From JBPRGG01 sp051418075 (GTDB taxonomy: Bacteria; Bacteroidota; Bacteroidia; Cytophagales; Cyclobacteriaceae), in assembly GCA_051418075.1 (NCBI GenBank), contig JBPRGG010000140.1, forward strand, positions 1-50,072: DNA of 50,072 nt, written 5' to 3'. Numbering within the stretch: the first letter of the stretch is position 1; every line of letters begins with the position of its first letter. Below, in pieces: positions 36,101-46,400 of the stretch. The notes under the pieces were generated by a model. That model searched no databases, was not told the DNA's origin, and saw only the letters and a program-made list of their open reading frames with translations. Both the position numbers and the translations under genes were made by a program.

Positions 36101-39100
36101 ATGGCTTGGAGGTTTCACCTGATGCATATTTTAGCATAAAGGAAATTAACCTGCAGTTACACCATGTATTGGATCAATCAAATATTTTGCTGCATCATCA
36201 ACCTTTCACCAATGGTGTGCAGGCACGGTTATTATCCTGGGTTAAAAATTTCTACTGGGAAGATGAAAGCAGTGAGCTTCCTTTTGGGAAAGTTTCTGCC
36301 CTGGCCCTGCCTCACCATTCGGAACAGATCAACATAAGTACAGGGTGGTTAGGTGAAGTATATGATACCAGGGTAGATGATACCATGATGAAAACCGCAG
36401 GTTTTGAGAAAGCTGATGAACATTGGTGGAGTATCGGTGCCACCCTGTATTATCAGGGGCCTGCTGCTTTTTATCTGCCTGACAAATCCGTAGATAGGTT
36501 TGGTAATGAATCAAAGGTTTTTTATGATCAGTATTTTATTACCACAGTCAGGCATGAAGATGCTATAGGCAATGTCACTACTGCCGAAATTGATTATTAT
36601 GCCATTGCTCCCTGGAGGCTTACGGACATCAATCAAAATGTAACGGAAGTATTAACCGATCCTTTAGGCATGGCGATGGTCACCTCAGTGTATGGTAGCG
36701 TAAATGGCAGCTTCAGGGGAGATCATCCGGTAAATGATTACCTGGAACAGGAAGATGCCAGGATTTCAAATATCATAGCAGACCCTGCCACCTTTTTACA
36801 GGATGTCACCAGCTTTTTTTATTATGACCTGGAAGCCTGGATGAATGATCAGCAGCCTCCTTATTTTGTCAGTCTGTTACGGGAACAGCACGCCAGTGAA
36901 TTGGATGGAGAGGCTCCGATTATCCAGGTTCATTTGGGTTATTCGGATGGGTTTGGCCGGGAATTACAGCAAAAGGTGAAAATGGTGGATGATAAAACAG
37001 GACAGGAGCAATGGCTGGTGACGGGAAGGACTGTTTATAACAACAAGGAAAAGCCTGTAAAACAATATGAACCCTTTTTTAGCCCTGTGTATGCTTACCA
37101 GGATGAAGCAGCCATTGCCCCGGTGGGGGTTACGCCAATACTTTATTATGATCCCCTGGGAAGGGTTTATAAAACTGAGACAGCCAAGGGCTTTTATGCC
37201 AAAGTGATTTATGACTCCTGGCAGGTTACTACTTATGATGAAAATGATACAGTAAAGGACAGTGCATATTATGCTGATCATATCGGCCATAATGATGATG
37301 AGGCAGAAGCATTACTCAAGGCAGAACCGCACTACAATACACCTGATGTGGTACATTTGGATAGCCTGAACCGGCAGTTTATGTCTTACCAGTACATGGA
37401 AGAAGGTAGTGATCCGCTGGCTACTTTTTCTACATTTGATGTATCAGGTAACCTGCTGACTGTAACAGATCCCAGGCAATATTCAGCCAATCAAAGCAGA
37501 ACCGCGGATCAGAAAATCCATAATTTCATCCACAGATATGACCTGTTGGGTAATATTTTATACACCAGCAGCAAAGATGCCGGAGAAACCTGGAACTTGT
37601 TTAATATAAAAAACAATCCTGTACATAGTTGGAATGCCCGTCATTTTCACACGGAAATTATTTATGATGCTCTGGACAGGCCTGTTCTGGTGAAGGTGGC
37701 CGGAGGTGGGATAAACCATATGGTTCAGTTAATGGAATACGGTGAAGCAGAGCCTGATGCGGAGCTACTAAATTTGCGGGGACAATTGATCAGGCATTAT
37801 GATCAGGCCGGTTTATTGGAGCATACCTTGTTTGACATCAATGGTCAGCCATTAACTTCAAACAGAACCCTGAGAAAGGAATACAAAACGGAAGTGGACT
37901 GGTCGGATAAATCTGCTGTATTGATGGAGCCTGAGGTTTTTACGTCTGAGACCGCATATGATGCACTGGGCCGGGTAAACCAATCCATACAACCTGATGG
38001 AAGTCTGACCAAACCTGCTTATTATCCGAATGGCTGGCTCAATAGTTTAGCAGTGCAACTGAAGGATGAAAACAATTATACTTCCTTCATTGCCTCTATT
38101 GATTATGATCCCAAAGGCCAAAGAACCAGGGTCATTTATGGTAATGAGGTGCACACTGATTATTTTTATGAAGCCACCACTTTTCGACTGACCAGGCTGG
38201 AAACAACCCGTCAGGAGTCTAATGGCAGCCTTACCTATTTGCAGGATATCAGCTATGTTTATGATCCGGTGGGTAATATTGTAAAGATCACAGACCATAG
38301 CCAGGAAAAAGTTTTCACGGCTAACCAGCTGGTACAGCCCCAGAGTAATTTCGTATACGATGCCCTGTATCAATTGAAAGAAGCGACAGGTCGGGAGCAC
38401 CTGGCCCTTTCCAAAACGGACTATCAGCAAGGAAGTGACGTGTTTAAAAATACTCATTTTGCCCATATCAATGATCCGGATCAGCTCAGAAATTACATCC
38501 GCCAATATGACTATGATGAAGCAGGCAACCTGGTTCAGATCAGGCACATTGGACAAAATTCCTTTACCCGGAATGTAAAAGTTTCTGACACATCCAACCG
38601 GTCTATCTCTGATGAAATGGATCATACTACACCGGTGGAAGACTATTTTGATCCTGCCGGCAATTTGCTTCAACTGGAACATCTGCAGGGCATTGCCTGG
38701 AATTATCGCAATCAGATCGCCTCTGTCACTATAGTGGAAAGGAATGGTGAAAATGATATGGAATATTATGTATACAACGCCAGTAGCCAGCGTACCCGTA
38801 AAATAAAAGAAACGTATTCTTCATCCGGAGACCTGTTGTGGAAGGAAGATAAGATCTACCTGGGCGGGGTGGAAATCAAGCGAAGGTACCAGGGCAATAG
38901 TCAAACCCTGCAGGAGGATCGTTCTGCTTTACATGTAATGGATGTACAGCAAAGAATAGCCATGATTTATTACTGGCAGGTCAGTAGTGACAGTTCGGTA
39001 ACAGTTAATGAGAACAAGATACATTACCAACTGGGAAACCACCTGGGTTCAGCTGCTTTGGAACTGGATCAGGAGGGACAGGTCATATCTTATGAGGAGT

Positions 39101-40311
39101 ATTTTCCCTTTGGTGGAACTGCTTTTTCAGCCGGAATAAATGTCACTGAAGTTGCTTTGAAGGCATATCGCTATTCCGGCAGGGAGCGGGATGATACCAC
39201 CGGGTTGTACTATTATGGTGCCCGTTATTATGCTCCCTGGCTGGGTCGATGGTTGAATCCAGATCCGGCCGGGACCGTGGATGGATTGAACCTGTACAGA
39301 TTTGTAGTAAATAATCCTGTAAAATTAGTAGATATTGATGGTCGACAAGCTGGAAATAGTGGAAAAGAAATTGGATTAGTTGAACATGAGGGAGTCTCTT
39401 ATAAAATGTATGAAGCTGTTCCGGGAACATGGGTTTCGAGTTCTTTAAAAGAAGAAGGTTATGATCAATTATATGAACAGATGACAGGATACGGGGCATA
39501 TGAAGGTGTGGCATTGGGGCCAAATTTTCAGCCGCTTCCTGATCCTGATAACATAAAGATAGGTCAACAATATTTAATTCCGGTTGGCTCCTCAATTAAT
39601 TTTAGTGGGGTTTCAATTACAGGTCAGGCGCTTCCATCGACAGTACGTACCAACTATTCATGGTCTGGTGATGATCTAAAACACAGGACGTTTAGGCCCA
39701 GGTTCTTCTATAGTGAACCCTATAGTTCTTTTGAATTGGATATGCCAGGAGTGCCACCTCCAAGTGATGATCCAAGAGAAGCAGTTGCTTTTTGGTTACA
39801 AACGTTTTCCCCGGAAATTATACAAGCGGAAAAGGATTTTCGTGTTAGCAGGATAGCAATTGCCGGTGCTATTGCCTGGGAGGCTCTGGAAAACCCCTTG
39901 ATTGCATCTACCAGTTCTGTTGGACCGGGAAAAATACATGTAGAAGGATCAGGCGGGCATAGTGGCTGGCCAGAAGTAGTGGAACAAAAAGGATTAGTTC
40001 CAACCCCGGGAAGTGACATGGAAAGAAGATTTGTTTTAAGTCTACCAGCATCTAGTATACGATATATTGGTGCCATCATGTCCGTAATTGCCGACGAAGC
40101 TGAAGCGAGGAATAGTGGCTGGTACATAAGAAATAATCCGGAAATATTGACTCAGGTTTATCATGGGAGTTCCTATCAGCAATGGAAAACCAATATAGCA
40201 AATAAACCGGCAGGTGCTTCATTTAAAATTGTACCTGGAATGATGAGTACCTGGATCCTTGATAATCAAGCTTATTTAGAAGCCGCAGTAGGACGTCCTG
40301 AATTACAATAA
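33106..40311 (+). CDS. Tc toxin TcB-TcC fusion protein (SpvB-TcdB-Rhs) with variable payload
   Basis: The 2401-residue protein is the cocoon of a Tc toxin with its cargo. Residues about 30-330 are an SpvB domain (INLPQGGGAIRGIGEKFSAN; GYGWNIPM). Then comes the TcdB propeller region with VCBS-like calcium motifs (DIDADGVKELLL, DLNGDGLPDLLI, DMTGDGLNDIVR, DLDGTGTTDLLY) and the TcdB middle part (YDGGEREFRGFGMVEQTD). The TcC half has RHS/YD repeats and the core end (GLYYYGARYYAPWLGRWLNP). D2053 and D2059 in DPAGTVDG are the residues expected for self-cleavage of the cargo. The core closes at about 2079, and residues 2080-2401 are the released hypervariable domain. No signal peptide is present, as usual for Tc components. 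It lies 90 bases before the TcA gene and is probably transcribed with it. Confidence 0.93.
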   Translation: MNTNNSPKQKEQDNSDLPSINLPQGGGAIRGIGEKFSANPVTGSGSLNIPLPLSPARALAPQLSLQYDSGQGNGPFGYGWNIPMAHISRKTSKGLPEYNDDKDVFLFADSEDLVPFLVENGTEWHHKQKPEDDDYTIFEYRPRIEGLFSRIEKWVSRTTGNTHWKTISKANVTAIYGRSEQARVFDPEDKRRVFQWMLEETYDARGNTINYNYKRENREGIDISLSYEGSRLTENVSFNHLYLKSVNYGNKSAGDADSFHYQLVFDYGEHDLMDPAWEEQQQWLVRKDPFSSFTSGFEIRQYRLCHRILLFHDFGQLAQNPVLVRSMDLSYHEHEKRTLLMSIQQKGYRKNKDKQKSKSFPPLEFAYSEPEMDDEVKNISPEYLDNLPYGVDGSTYQWLDLEGEGLPGIFTENNGGWYYKNNRGNGTFTPQRLMIEKPQPSWMMGFQPVLADIDADGVKELLLEGSTLNGYFSQQENEWLHFLPFESYPSNLFNNPDLKRIDLNGDGLPDLLISEDEVFTWYPSKGKAGFAEAKQINKVLNEEKGPRIVFSNPEQNIYLSDMTGDGLNDIVRIRNGAIAYWPNKGYGKFGAKVVMENAPWLDTTDHFDQTRIRMFDLDGTGTTDLLYVGHNSVQIWYNCSGNSWSEVYNIPSFPDTDNLSSLAVVDLLGTGTGCLVWSSGLPKNEERPLAYIDLMPKGKPYLMTSVTNNMGRETKLSYTSSTTFYLQDLREGNPWITRLHFPVHVLEKVTTIDHISSSQMVSSYKYHHGYYDGGEREFRGFGMVEQTDSELFGTYNPENELDMPPVLTKTWFHTGAFIKNGTISQQYHSEYFNGDIKAHDFPDSTIENATEMDFSQLGEAYRSLKGKILRQEIYALDGSEKEYVPYSLTESNFLVKQLQPGYEDKNGVFLTSASETLVYAYERNDQDPRITHSFILESDDYGQPLKTIEIAYPRRSTIDEAYPEQRQLYATLKTNTFFNETVDFYLIGAVTEQKSYELNGLEVSPDAYFSIKEINLQLHHVLDQSNILLHHQPFTNGVQARLLSWVKNFYWEDESSELPFGKVSALALPHHSEQINISTGWLGEVYDTRVDDTMMKTAGFEKADEHWWSIGATLYYQGPAAFYLPDKSVDRFGNESKVFYDQYFITTVRHEDAIGNVTTAEIDYYAIAPWRLTDINQNVTEVLTDPLGMAMVTSVYGSVNGSFRGDHPVNDYLEQEDARISNIIADPATFLQDVTSFFYYDLEAWMNDQQPPYFVSLLREQHASELDGEAPIIQVHLGYSDGFGRELQQKVKMVDDKTGQEQWLVTGRTVYNNKEKPVKQYEPFFSPVYAYQDEAAIAPVGVTPILYYDPLGRVYKTETAKGFYAKVIYDSWQVTTYDENDTVKDSAYYADHIGHNDDEAEALLKAEPHYNTPDVVHLDSLNRQFMSYQYMEEGSDPLATFSTFDVSGNLLTVTDPRQYSANQSRTADQKIHNFIHRYDLLGNILYTSSKDAGETWNLFNIKNNPVHSWNARHFHTEIIYDALDRPVLVKVAGGGINHMVQLMEYGEAEPDAELLNLRGQLIRHYDQAGLLEHTLFDINGQPLTSNRTLRKEYKTEVDWSDKSAVLMEPEVFTSETAYDALGRVNQSIQPDGSLTKPAYYPNGWLNSLAVQLKDENNYTSFIASIDYDPKGQRTRVIYGNEVHTDYFYEATTFRLTRLETTRQESNGSLTYLQDISYVYDPVGNIVKITDHSQEKVFTANQLVQPQSNFVYDALYQLKEATGREHLALSKTDYQQGSDVFKNTHFAHINDPDQLRNYIRQYDYDEAGNLVQIRHIGQNSFTRNVKVSDTSNRSISDEMDHTTPVEDYFDPAGNLLQLEHLQGIAWNYRNQIASVTIVERNGENDMEYYVYNASSQRTRKIKETYSSSGDLLWKEDKIYLGGVEIKRRYQGNSQTLQEDRSALHVMDVQQRIAMIYYWQVSSDSSVTVNENKIHYQLGNHLGSAALELDQEGQVISYEEYFPFGGTAFSAGINVTEVALKAYRYSGRERDDTTGLYYYGARYYAPWLGRWLNPDPAGTVDGLNLYRFVVNNPVKLVDIDGRQAGNSGKEIGLVEHEGVSYKMYEAVPGTWVSSSLKEEGYDQLYEQMTGYGAYEGVALGPNFQPLPDPDNIKIGQQYLIPVGSSINFSGVSITGQALPSTVRTNYSWSGDDLKHRTFRPRFFYSEPYSSFELDMPGVPPPSDDPREAVAFWLQTFSPEIIQAEKDFRVSRIAIAGAIAWEALENPLIASTSSVGPGKIHVEGSGGHSGWPEVVEQKGLVPTPGSDMERRFVLSLPASSIRYIGAIMSVIADEAEARNSGWYIRNNPEILTQVYHGSSYQQWKTNIANKPAGASFKIVPGMMSTWILDNQAYLEAAVGRPELQ
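39343..40311 (+). other. Hypervariable C-terminal payload region of the TcB-TcC fusion
   Basis: This sub-region is residues 2080-2401. Its first part ends in DPDNIKIGQQYLIPVG (from residue 2146), which has the shape of the second half of a LysM repeat. The second part has AIAWEALEN with E2259, then SVGPGKI (2271-2277), a helix SIRYIGAIMSVIADEAEARN, and PEILTQVYHG with Y2352-H-G2354. This Glu / G..G.I / long helix / Y.-G order is that of lysozyme and lytic-transglycosylase folds. The assignment is by eye. If right, the cargo attacks peptidoglycan. No immunity gene candidate follows it directly; the TcA gene does. Confidence 0.4.
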
Positions 40312-40401
40312 CTGTTTAAGCTTCTTGACCTTAATAGATCTATGTCTATTATCAATATCAATGATAAATCAAAATATAATTTTTAAAAACTTCTGTCAAA
40401 C

Positions 40402-43400
40402 ATGAAAAAACCCAGCCTTAATATTTCCGGAAAACTCATTGACCAATCTACCAAGAAAGAATTAAAAAATCTGCAAATAGAACTATGGGATCAAAAATCC
40501 CTTACTGATTCTCCTCTTACCAGTACCAGCTCTGATCAGGCAGGCAATTTCTCTATTCAAATCAATCGAACAGCTTTTTCCTCCAAACCAGAATTGATAT
40601 TCAAAATATTTAATAAGGATCAGCTGATTCAGACCGTACCTGTTAAATTAACTTCAGGTAAGCCGGCCAAAAACATGTTAATACCCCTTGATCTGCCTCA
40701 AAAAGATGTCACTGATCCAGAAAAAGATAACCCCAACAGCCAGTGGCAGGTAAAAGGCCGGATCACTGATGTTAATGGCAATCCGATGGCTGCCCAGGTA
40801 TCGGCCTTCCAGGTGAAGCTCAACCAGCAACAGCCACTGGGCCAGGCAGCTACCGAACAAGGTAAATACCTCATTGTTTATAAGCCTTTTATACCGGATC
40901 AATCATCAGGTTGTGATCGCCCCGACCTGTTGGTAAAAGCATACCGGAATGATCAGTTAATCGCATCTTCAGAAATTTTCTATAATGTGGAAAAGATCAC
41001 CATCATTGATCTGGTGGCTGGTAATGAAGTCTATAAAGGTCCTTCCGAGTTTCAGCAGTTGGAGCAAACCCTCACACCATGTCTGGGAGACCAGCAACCG
41101 GAGAAACTCAATAGCGAAAATGCTGAATACCTGAGTAATAAGACCGGGTCCAGCCTGGAATGGATTAAATTATATATCCTGGCCTTTCGAGCTGCTGATT
41201 TTACCCAGGCACCGGCGCCTTATTTTTATGCCTGTTTCAGGATGCAGTTGCCCTATAGCTTGAATAAATTGGTGGCTGTTGATCATCAAGCTATTAAGCA
41301 ACAAATTTTTAAGGCTATCGATCAGAATATCATTAATGAATCCTGGCGTAAGGAAATGGATAAATTTTTTGCTGCCCTTAAAAGCTCCGCCCTTAAAAGT
41401 GCACTAAAAGTTGAGGATCAATCAAAACAGACATCTATTGGTAAGATTTTCAAAATGGCTGCAATCCCTGAAAAATTACAGGTTGACTTGCTGGATCACT
41501 ATTTAAAAAACCTTAATGATACTTCAGCATTTTGGCAAGCCATGGGAAAACACCCTGAATTGAATCCATTTCAGGATAAACTTAAGCTGACCCTGAAAGT
41601 ATCAGCTCTGACCCAGCATTATGAACCCGCTACAAAGGCCATTATGGCACTTCCGTTATTTGAGCAAAGCACACAGATCTCCAACCTGACCCAGTTAAAT
41701 TCTGATGATTGGATGAAATTGGCAAAAGAAATTGGTAGCGCCCCCGATCATATTCCGGGAGAAAAGCAGGAAAAAATAATGAATTATGCCCGACTGATGG
41801 AAAAATCCATCATGAAAGCTTTCCCAACCAGGCATATAGCTACCAATATTGCCGGTAACGACAGATATCAGAAGTCAGAATTATCTCAATTCTTTAAACT
41901 GGCACCGGATTTTTCTTTTGAAGGTACCAACATAACGGCCTATGTCAACCGCTTAAATGGCAGCATCAAAGATAAATCTGTCCTGATCAGGGATCTGCAA
42001 AAGTTACAACGCCTTTATAACCTGGCTCCCGGAATTGATCATTATAAAGTCATGGAAACCCTGGACCGGGAAGGGCTTGATTCCTCCCTAAAGGTGAAAT
42101 TTTATGGTCAGAAGGCTTTTATTAACCAGTTTGGTCAAAAACTAGGCAGTAGAACCCTGGCCAGCCAGGTTTTTCAGAAAGCCAGTCAGATCAATGCGAC
42201 CACCATGAACCTGGCCCTGCAATACAATGATCTGAAAAGTGAAGTAATGCCTTATGTGCTGAGAAGTAATCGCTCAGCCACTATGAAATCGGCAAATCAG
42301 GAACTGCCTGACCTGGAAACTCTTTTTGGGGGACAGCACTTTTGTTCCTGCAAACATTGTGGTTCTGTTTATGGGGCAGCAGCCTATTTTGTAGACCTTT
42401 TGTCCTACCTCAGTCAACACTATGTGATTGATACGACAGCTTCCACTGATCAAAATACCGTATACCTGGAAAAAGCGCCCAATGTGTACCAAAATGGACT
42501 GGATCTTTTATTTGAACGCCGGTCTGACCTGGGGCATATCGCTTTGAATTGTGAAAATACCAATACAGTACTGCCTTATCTTGATATTGTTAATGAAATT
42601 TTAGAAAATGCTATAATAAATACCACTGCTGCCTATCAGACTACCGGTACCACAGAGGAATTAAAAGCCAATCCGGAACATATTATCAAAAGTGTATATG
42701 ATGATCATTTGTCTAGGGAGATCTTTCCTTTTTCCCAGCCTTTCAATTTATGGAATGAAGAGGCAAATGTGTACCTGGAGCATTTGGATATTCTGAGGTA
42801 CCAAATGATCGATGTTTTTCAGTTCAAAAATAACACGAATGAACCTGACAATCAGGCAAAATACAGTGTACAGTTAAATCTGACAGAGCAAGGCAAAAAT
42901 ATTATAATGGGAGAGACTACCATTGATGGTACTACTTATGCCACCACTGATTTTTGGGGCATCAGTGACCTGACTCAACTACAAAATGTACGGCTGTTTA
43001 TAGATAAAGCCGAAATTTCCTATGAACAGTTACTTCAGTTTCTGCAGCTCGGTTTTGTCCATGATACCGGTACAGTAAAAGTGAAATTTGCTCCGGAAGC
43101 TCCCTGTAATATTGATCAGGCAGAACTGGCTTATTGGGAAGAAAGTACCGGGCAATTCAGGTCTGATCCTATTGAGGAAGAATTTTTTATTAAAGCCCAC
43201 CGGTTCTTCCGGTTTTTGCATAAAGTGCCCTGGACCATCCTGGAATTGGGCTGGATGATGGATGCAATGGCAGTGCAAACCATCAGTGAGTCATTTATTG
43301 AACAGGCTGCAATCCTGCTTCAGTTACAATCCGGACTGGACCTGGAACCAAGGGAAGTTTTAAGTTGGTGGGCTAGGCTAAATACTCAATCTGATCAGAA

Positions 43401-46400
43401 TGATCCTGATCACCGTTCTTTTTATGCCCGGCATTTTTTAAACAAAACTGTTTTTGACCCCAGAGAAATTAATGAAGAAAGCTTTGTTTTTACTTTAAAT
43501 ACAGCGCTTAACGAGCTGAAAAATACCGGAAATCTGATCAGTGATTATCTGAATGAAATCGCAGCAGCCTTAAATATCAGTTCATCAGACCTGCTTTTGC
43601 TAACAGCAACGATCACCACTGTGGATGATGAAATAGATGACTCACTCAACCTTGATAATCTGTCTCAGCTTTTTCGGATCACTTCTTTATCAAAAGCATT
43701 AGATATTTCTCCTGAGGAATACCTTCTGGCTAAAAAATTTATAGTAGCCGATCCGTTCGATAAAACCAGGCCGGAAGATGCATTATCCTGGAGCGAACAG
43801 ATCAGGAAGGTTCAGCAATCTGGTTTTAGTTTCAAAGAATTGCAGTATCTATTGTTGGATGAATATAATTCTGCCGAAGGTATAGCCCCTGTCGAAGAAC
43901 GGATCATTGGTTTACTTACCACCTTACAGACAGGATTGTTAAAGATCAGGGCAGAACATGAAGTAAGCCTGGATGAAAATGAAATGCCGGTTGATCCATC
44001 CGGTGAAGTTTGTAAGCAAAAACTGTCCCTTTTACTGGATGAAGAAGATATTGATGAAGTTGTGGCTATTGTAGAAGCTGTGGATGGATTGACTTCCCAG
44101 CATGAAGCAGATGCCATTACCTATTTATCATTTCTCGATGCAGAACAATTGATCAGTGATTTTGACAGTGGGGATTATCTGACTACTGAATCCAGGTATG
44201 CTTATATTCTAAAAGAACTGATTGATTATCTGGTAGATAGCCAAAGCAGGAGCTTTGTGGTCCAGACGTTTTCAACCGATCTGCTCATTGATCTCAATAC
44301 GGCTGAATTGCTGCTGACTGAACTGGTTTATTCGACAGGATATGTGTTTGATCCCACTGATCCGGCTTATGCCATTGATGACTTTCTGGATCCTTCATTT
44401 GCCCTTTATGTCCCGGAAGAGGATGAGGATTTTGAATTAAGCCAGTTCCTGGTACAACAGGATACCTATATCATCCTTTACAAATCTACAATGTTCATCA
44501 ATAAATTTGAAATGAATTCGGAAGATACAGAATGGACCTTTCTCCAAAGCCCCTCCATCGGATGGCTGGATCTGAATGCTATTTCCGGTGCCCCAGCTGA
44601 TGTTTTCGTAGCCTGGCAGAAAATGGAGAATTTCTTCAGGGTACACCGGCAATTTAATCAAGGAGATATTACATTTTTTAACCTAATGGATTATGCTGGC
44701 GAACCATCTTTACTTGATGCCCTGGAAACCGGCTATGAAGAAGAAGTAGAAGCCTATATTGCTTCGTCTGGTAACTGGGTCGAAGCCGATAAAGGTTTTT
44801 TGATCTTTCTGAACCTGCTGGCCGAAGTGACCGGTTGGGAAATAGAATCCTTGTATTTTCTGGCTGGCCCGGAGGCTTATGAAATGAATTTTGATGATTT
44901 TATTGATGAGGAGACCTATTTTCACTTAATGCATTGCTTTGAGGTGCTGGAAAAATTAGGTGCCTCTGCCCGGGATGCCTGGAGCTGGATGGCGGTGGAT
45001 CTGACCAATGAAAATTCAGGCAATATCAAACAAACAGCCAAAGCCAAATATAATGAATCCGAATGGCTTAAGGTAGCAGCTCCTTTACGAGATGTTTTAA
45101 GAGAAAAACAGCGGGATGCTTTAACCGTTTATTTAATTCAAAACCAGGGCTTTGAAGATGAAAATGCTCTTTATCAACATTTTCTACTGGATGTAGAAAC
45201 CAGTGCTTGCACGCTAACCTCAAGGATCGTATTGGCCAACAGTTCGGTTCAGCTGTTTATACAACGACACCTGATGAACCTGGAAAGGGAAATCATTGAT
45301 CTGGACATTAACCGATGGGAATGGATGAAAAATTACCGGGTATGGGAAGCCAACAGAAAAGTATTTCTTTATCCGGAAAATTGGATAGAGCCTGAACTTC
45401 GACTTTCCAAATCTGAGTTTTTTGCAGATCTGCAAAATGCACTGTTACAAAATAATGTCACAGATGAATTGGTAGAAAATGTAGTAAAGGATTACCTGGA
45501 AAAGCTTGATGCGGTTTCCAATATTGAAGTTTGTGGCACTTACCATCAATATGAAGATGAAGGTGATGACCCTGTGGATGTGATGCATGTATTTGGCAGA
45601 ACCATTAGTGTACCCTACCAGTATTATTATCGTACTTTTGTTGATCAGAACTATTGGACTCCCTGGAAAAAAGTAAACCTGTCTGTCAGGGGGAAACATT
45701 TGATCCCTGTGGTGATTAACAGGAGACTCTATTTGTTTTGGCCCGAATTCACTGAAAAACAGGAGGAAATCAGCCCTGATAATGATATGACTTATTGGGA
45801 AATCAAGCTGGCTTTCAGTGAATATAAAAATGATAAATGGCTGGCCCAGAAGAGTTCAGAAGCTTATATTGAATCGGATAAATTGAATGTGTCCCTTTCA
45901 ATTGAAGCAGGCAGTCTGAACCTGGACAATTATGGTTTACATAACTTTTGCTTTCTTACCAGTCACCATAGTGCTTACCTTAAGATCAAATGTATTCAGC
46001 TGTTGGATACAGGCTTAAGTACCAATTATCAATACAATGAAGGGGAATTTGATTTTTATTTTGAAACATACAAAATCAAAGCTAACAATAAAGTGCCTGT
46101 TTTTTTCGGTCTTGACAATATGATCAAACCCACCGGGACAGATATTGATTATATGACTTTTAAAGAAACAGGTAGTACAGGGCTGGAATTGGTTTATGCG
46201 GAAGTAGATGAAGATGGAAATTATTTAGGAAATGATAACCTGGTCAAACTATTAAATGCCACCCCCGGATCATTTCATATGCCAATCCCACACCAATATG
46301 ACGAATTTGTATCTCAGCAAAATTTTTTTTATGCAGATGATGAAAGAAGTTTTTTGGTCAAGCCCTACAATGCTTTTTCCTATAAAATTCCTGATGTTCT

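Noticed and set aside
38047..38682. A 211-codon minus-strand open frame inside the TcB-TcC gene
   Set aside because: It is fully covered by the Rhs-repeat coding frame. Its composition is a reflection of that frame, with no recognisable domain.
45445..45699. Minus-strand open frame in the TcA gene
   Set aside because: It is a shadow of the TcA coding frame, with no family features.
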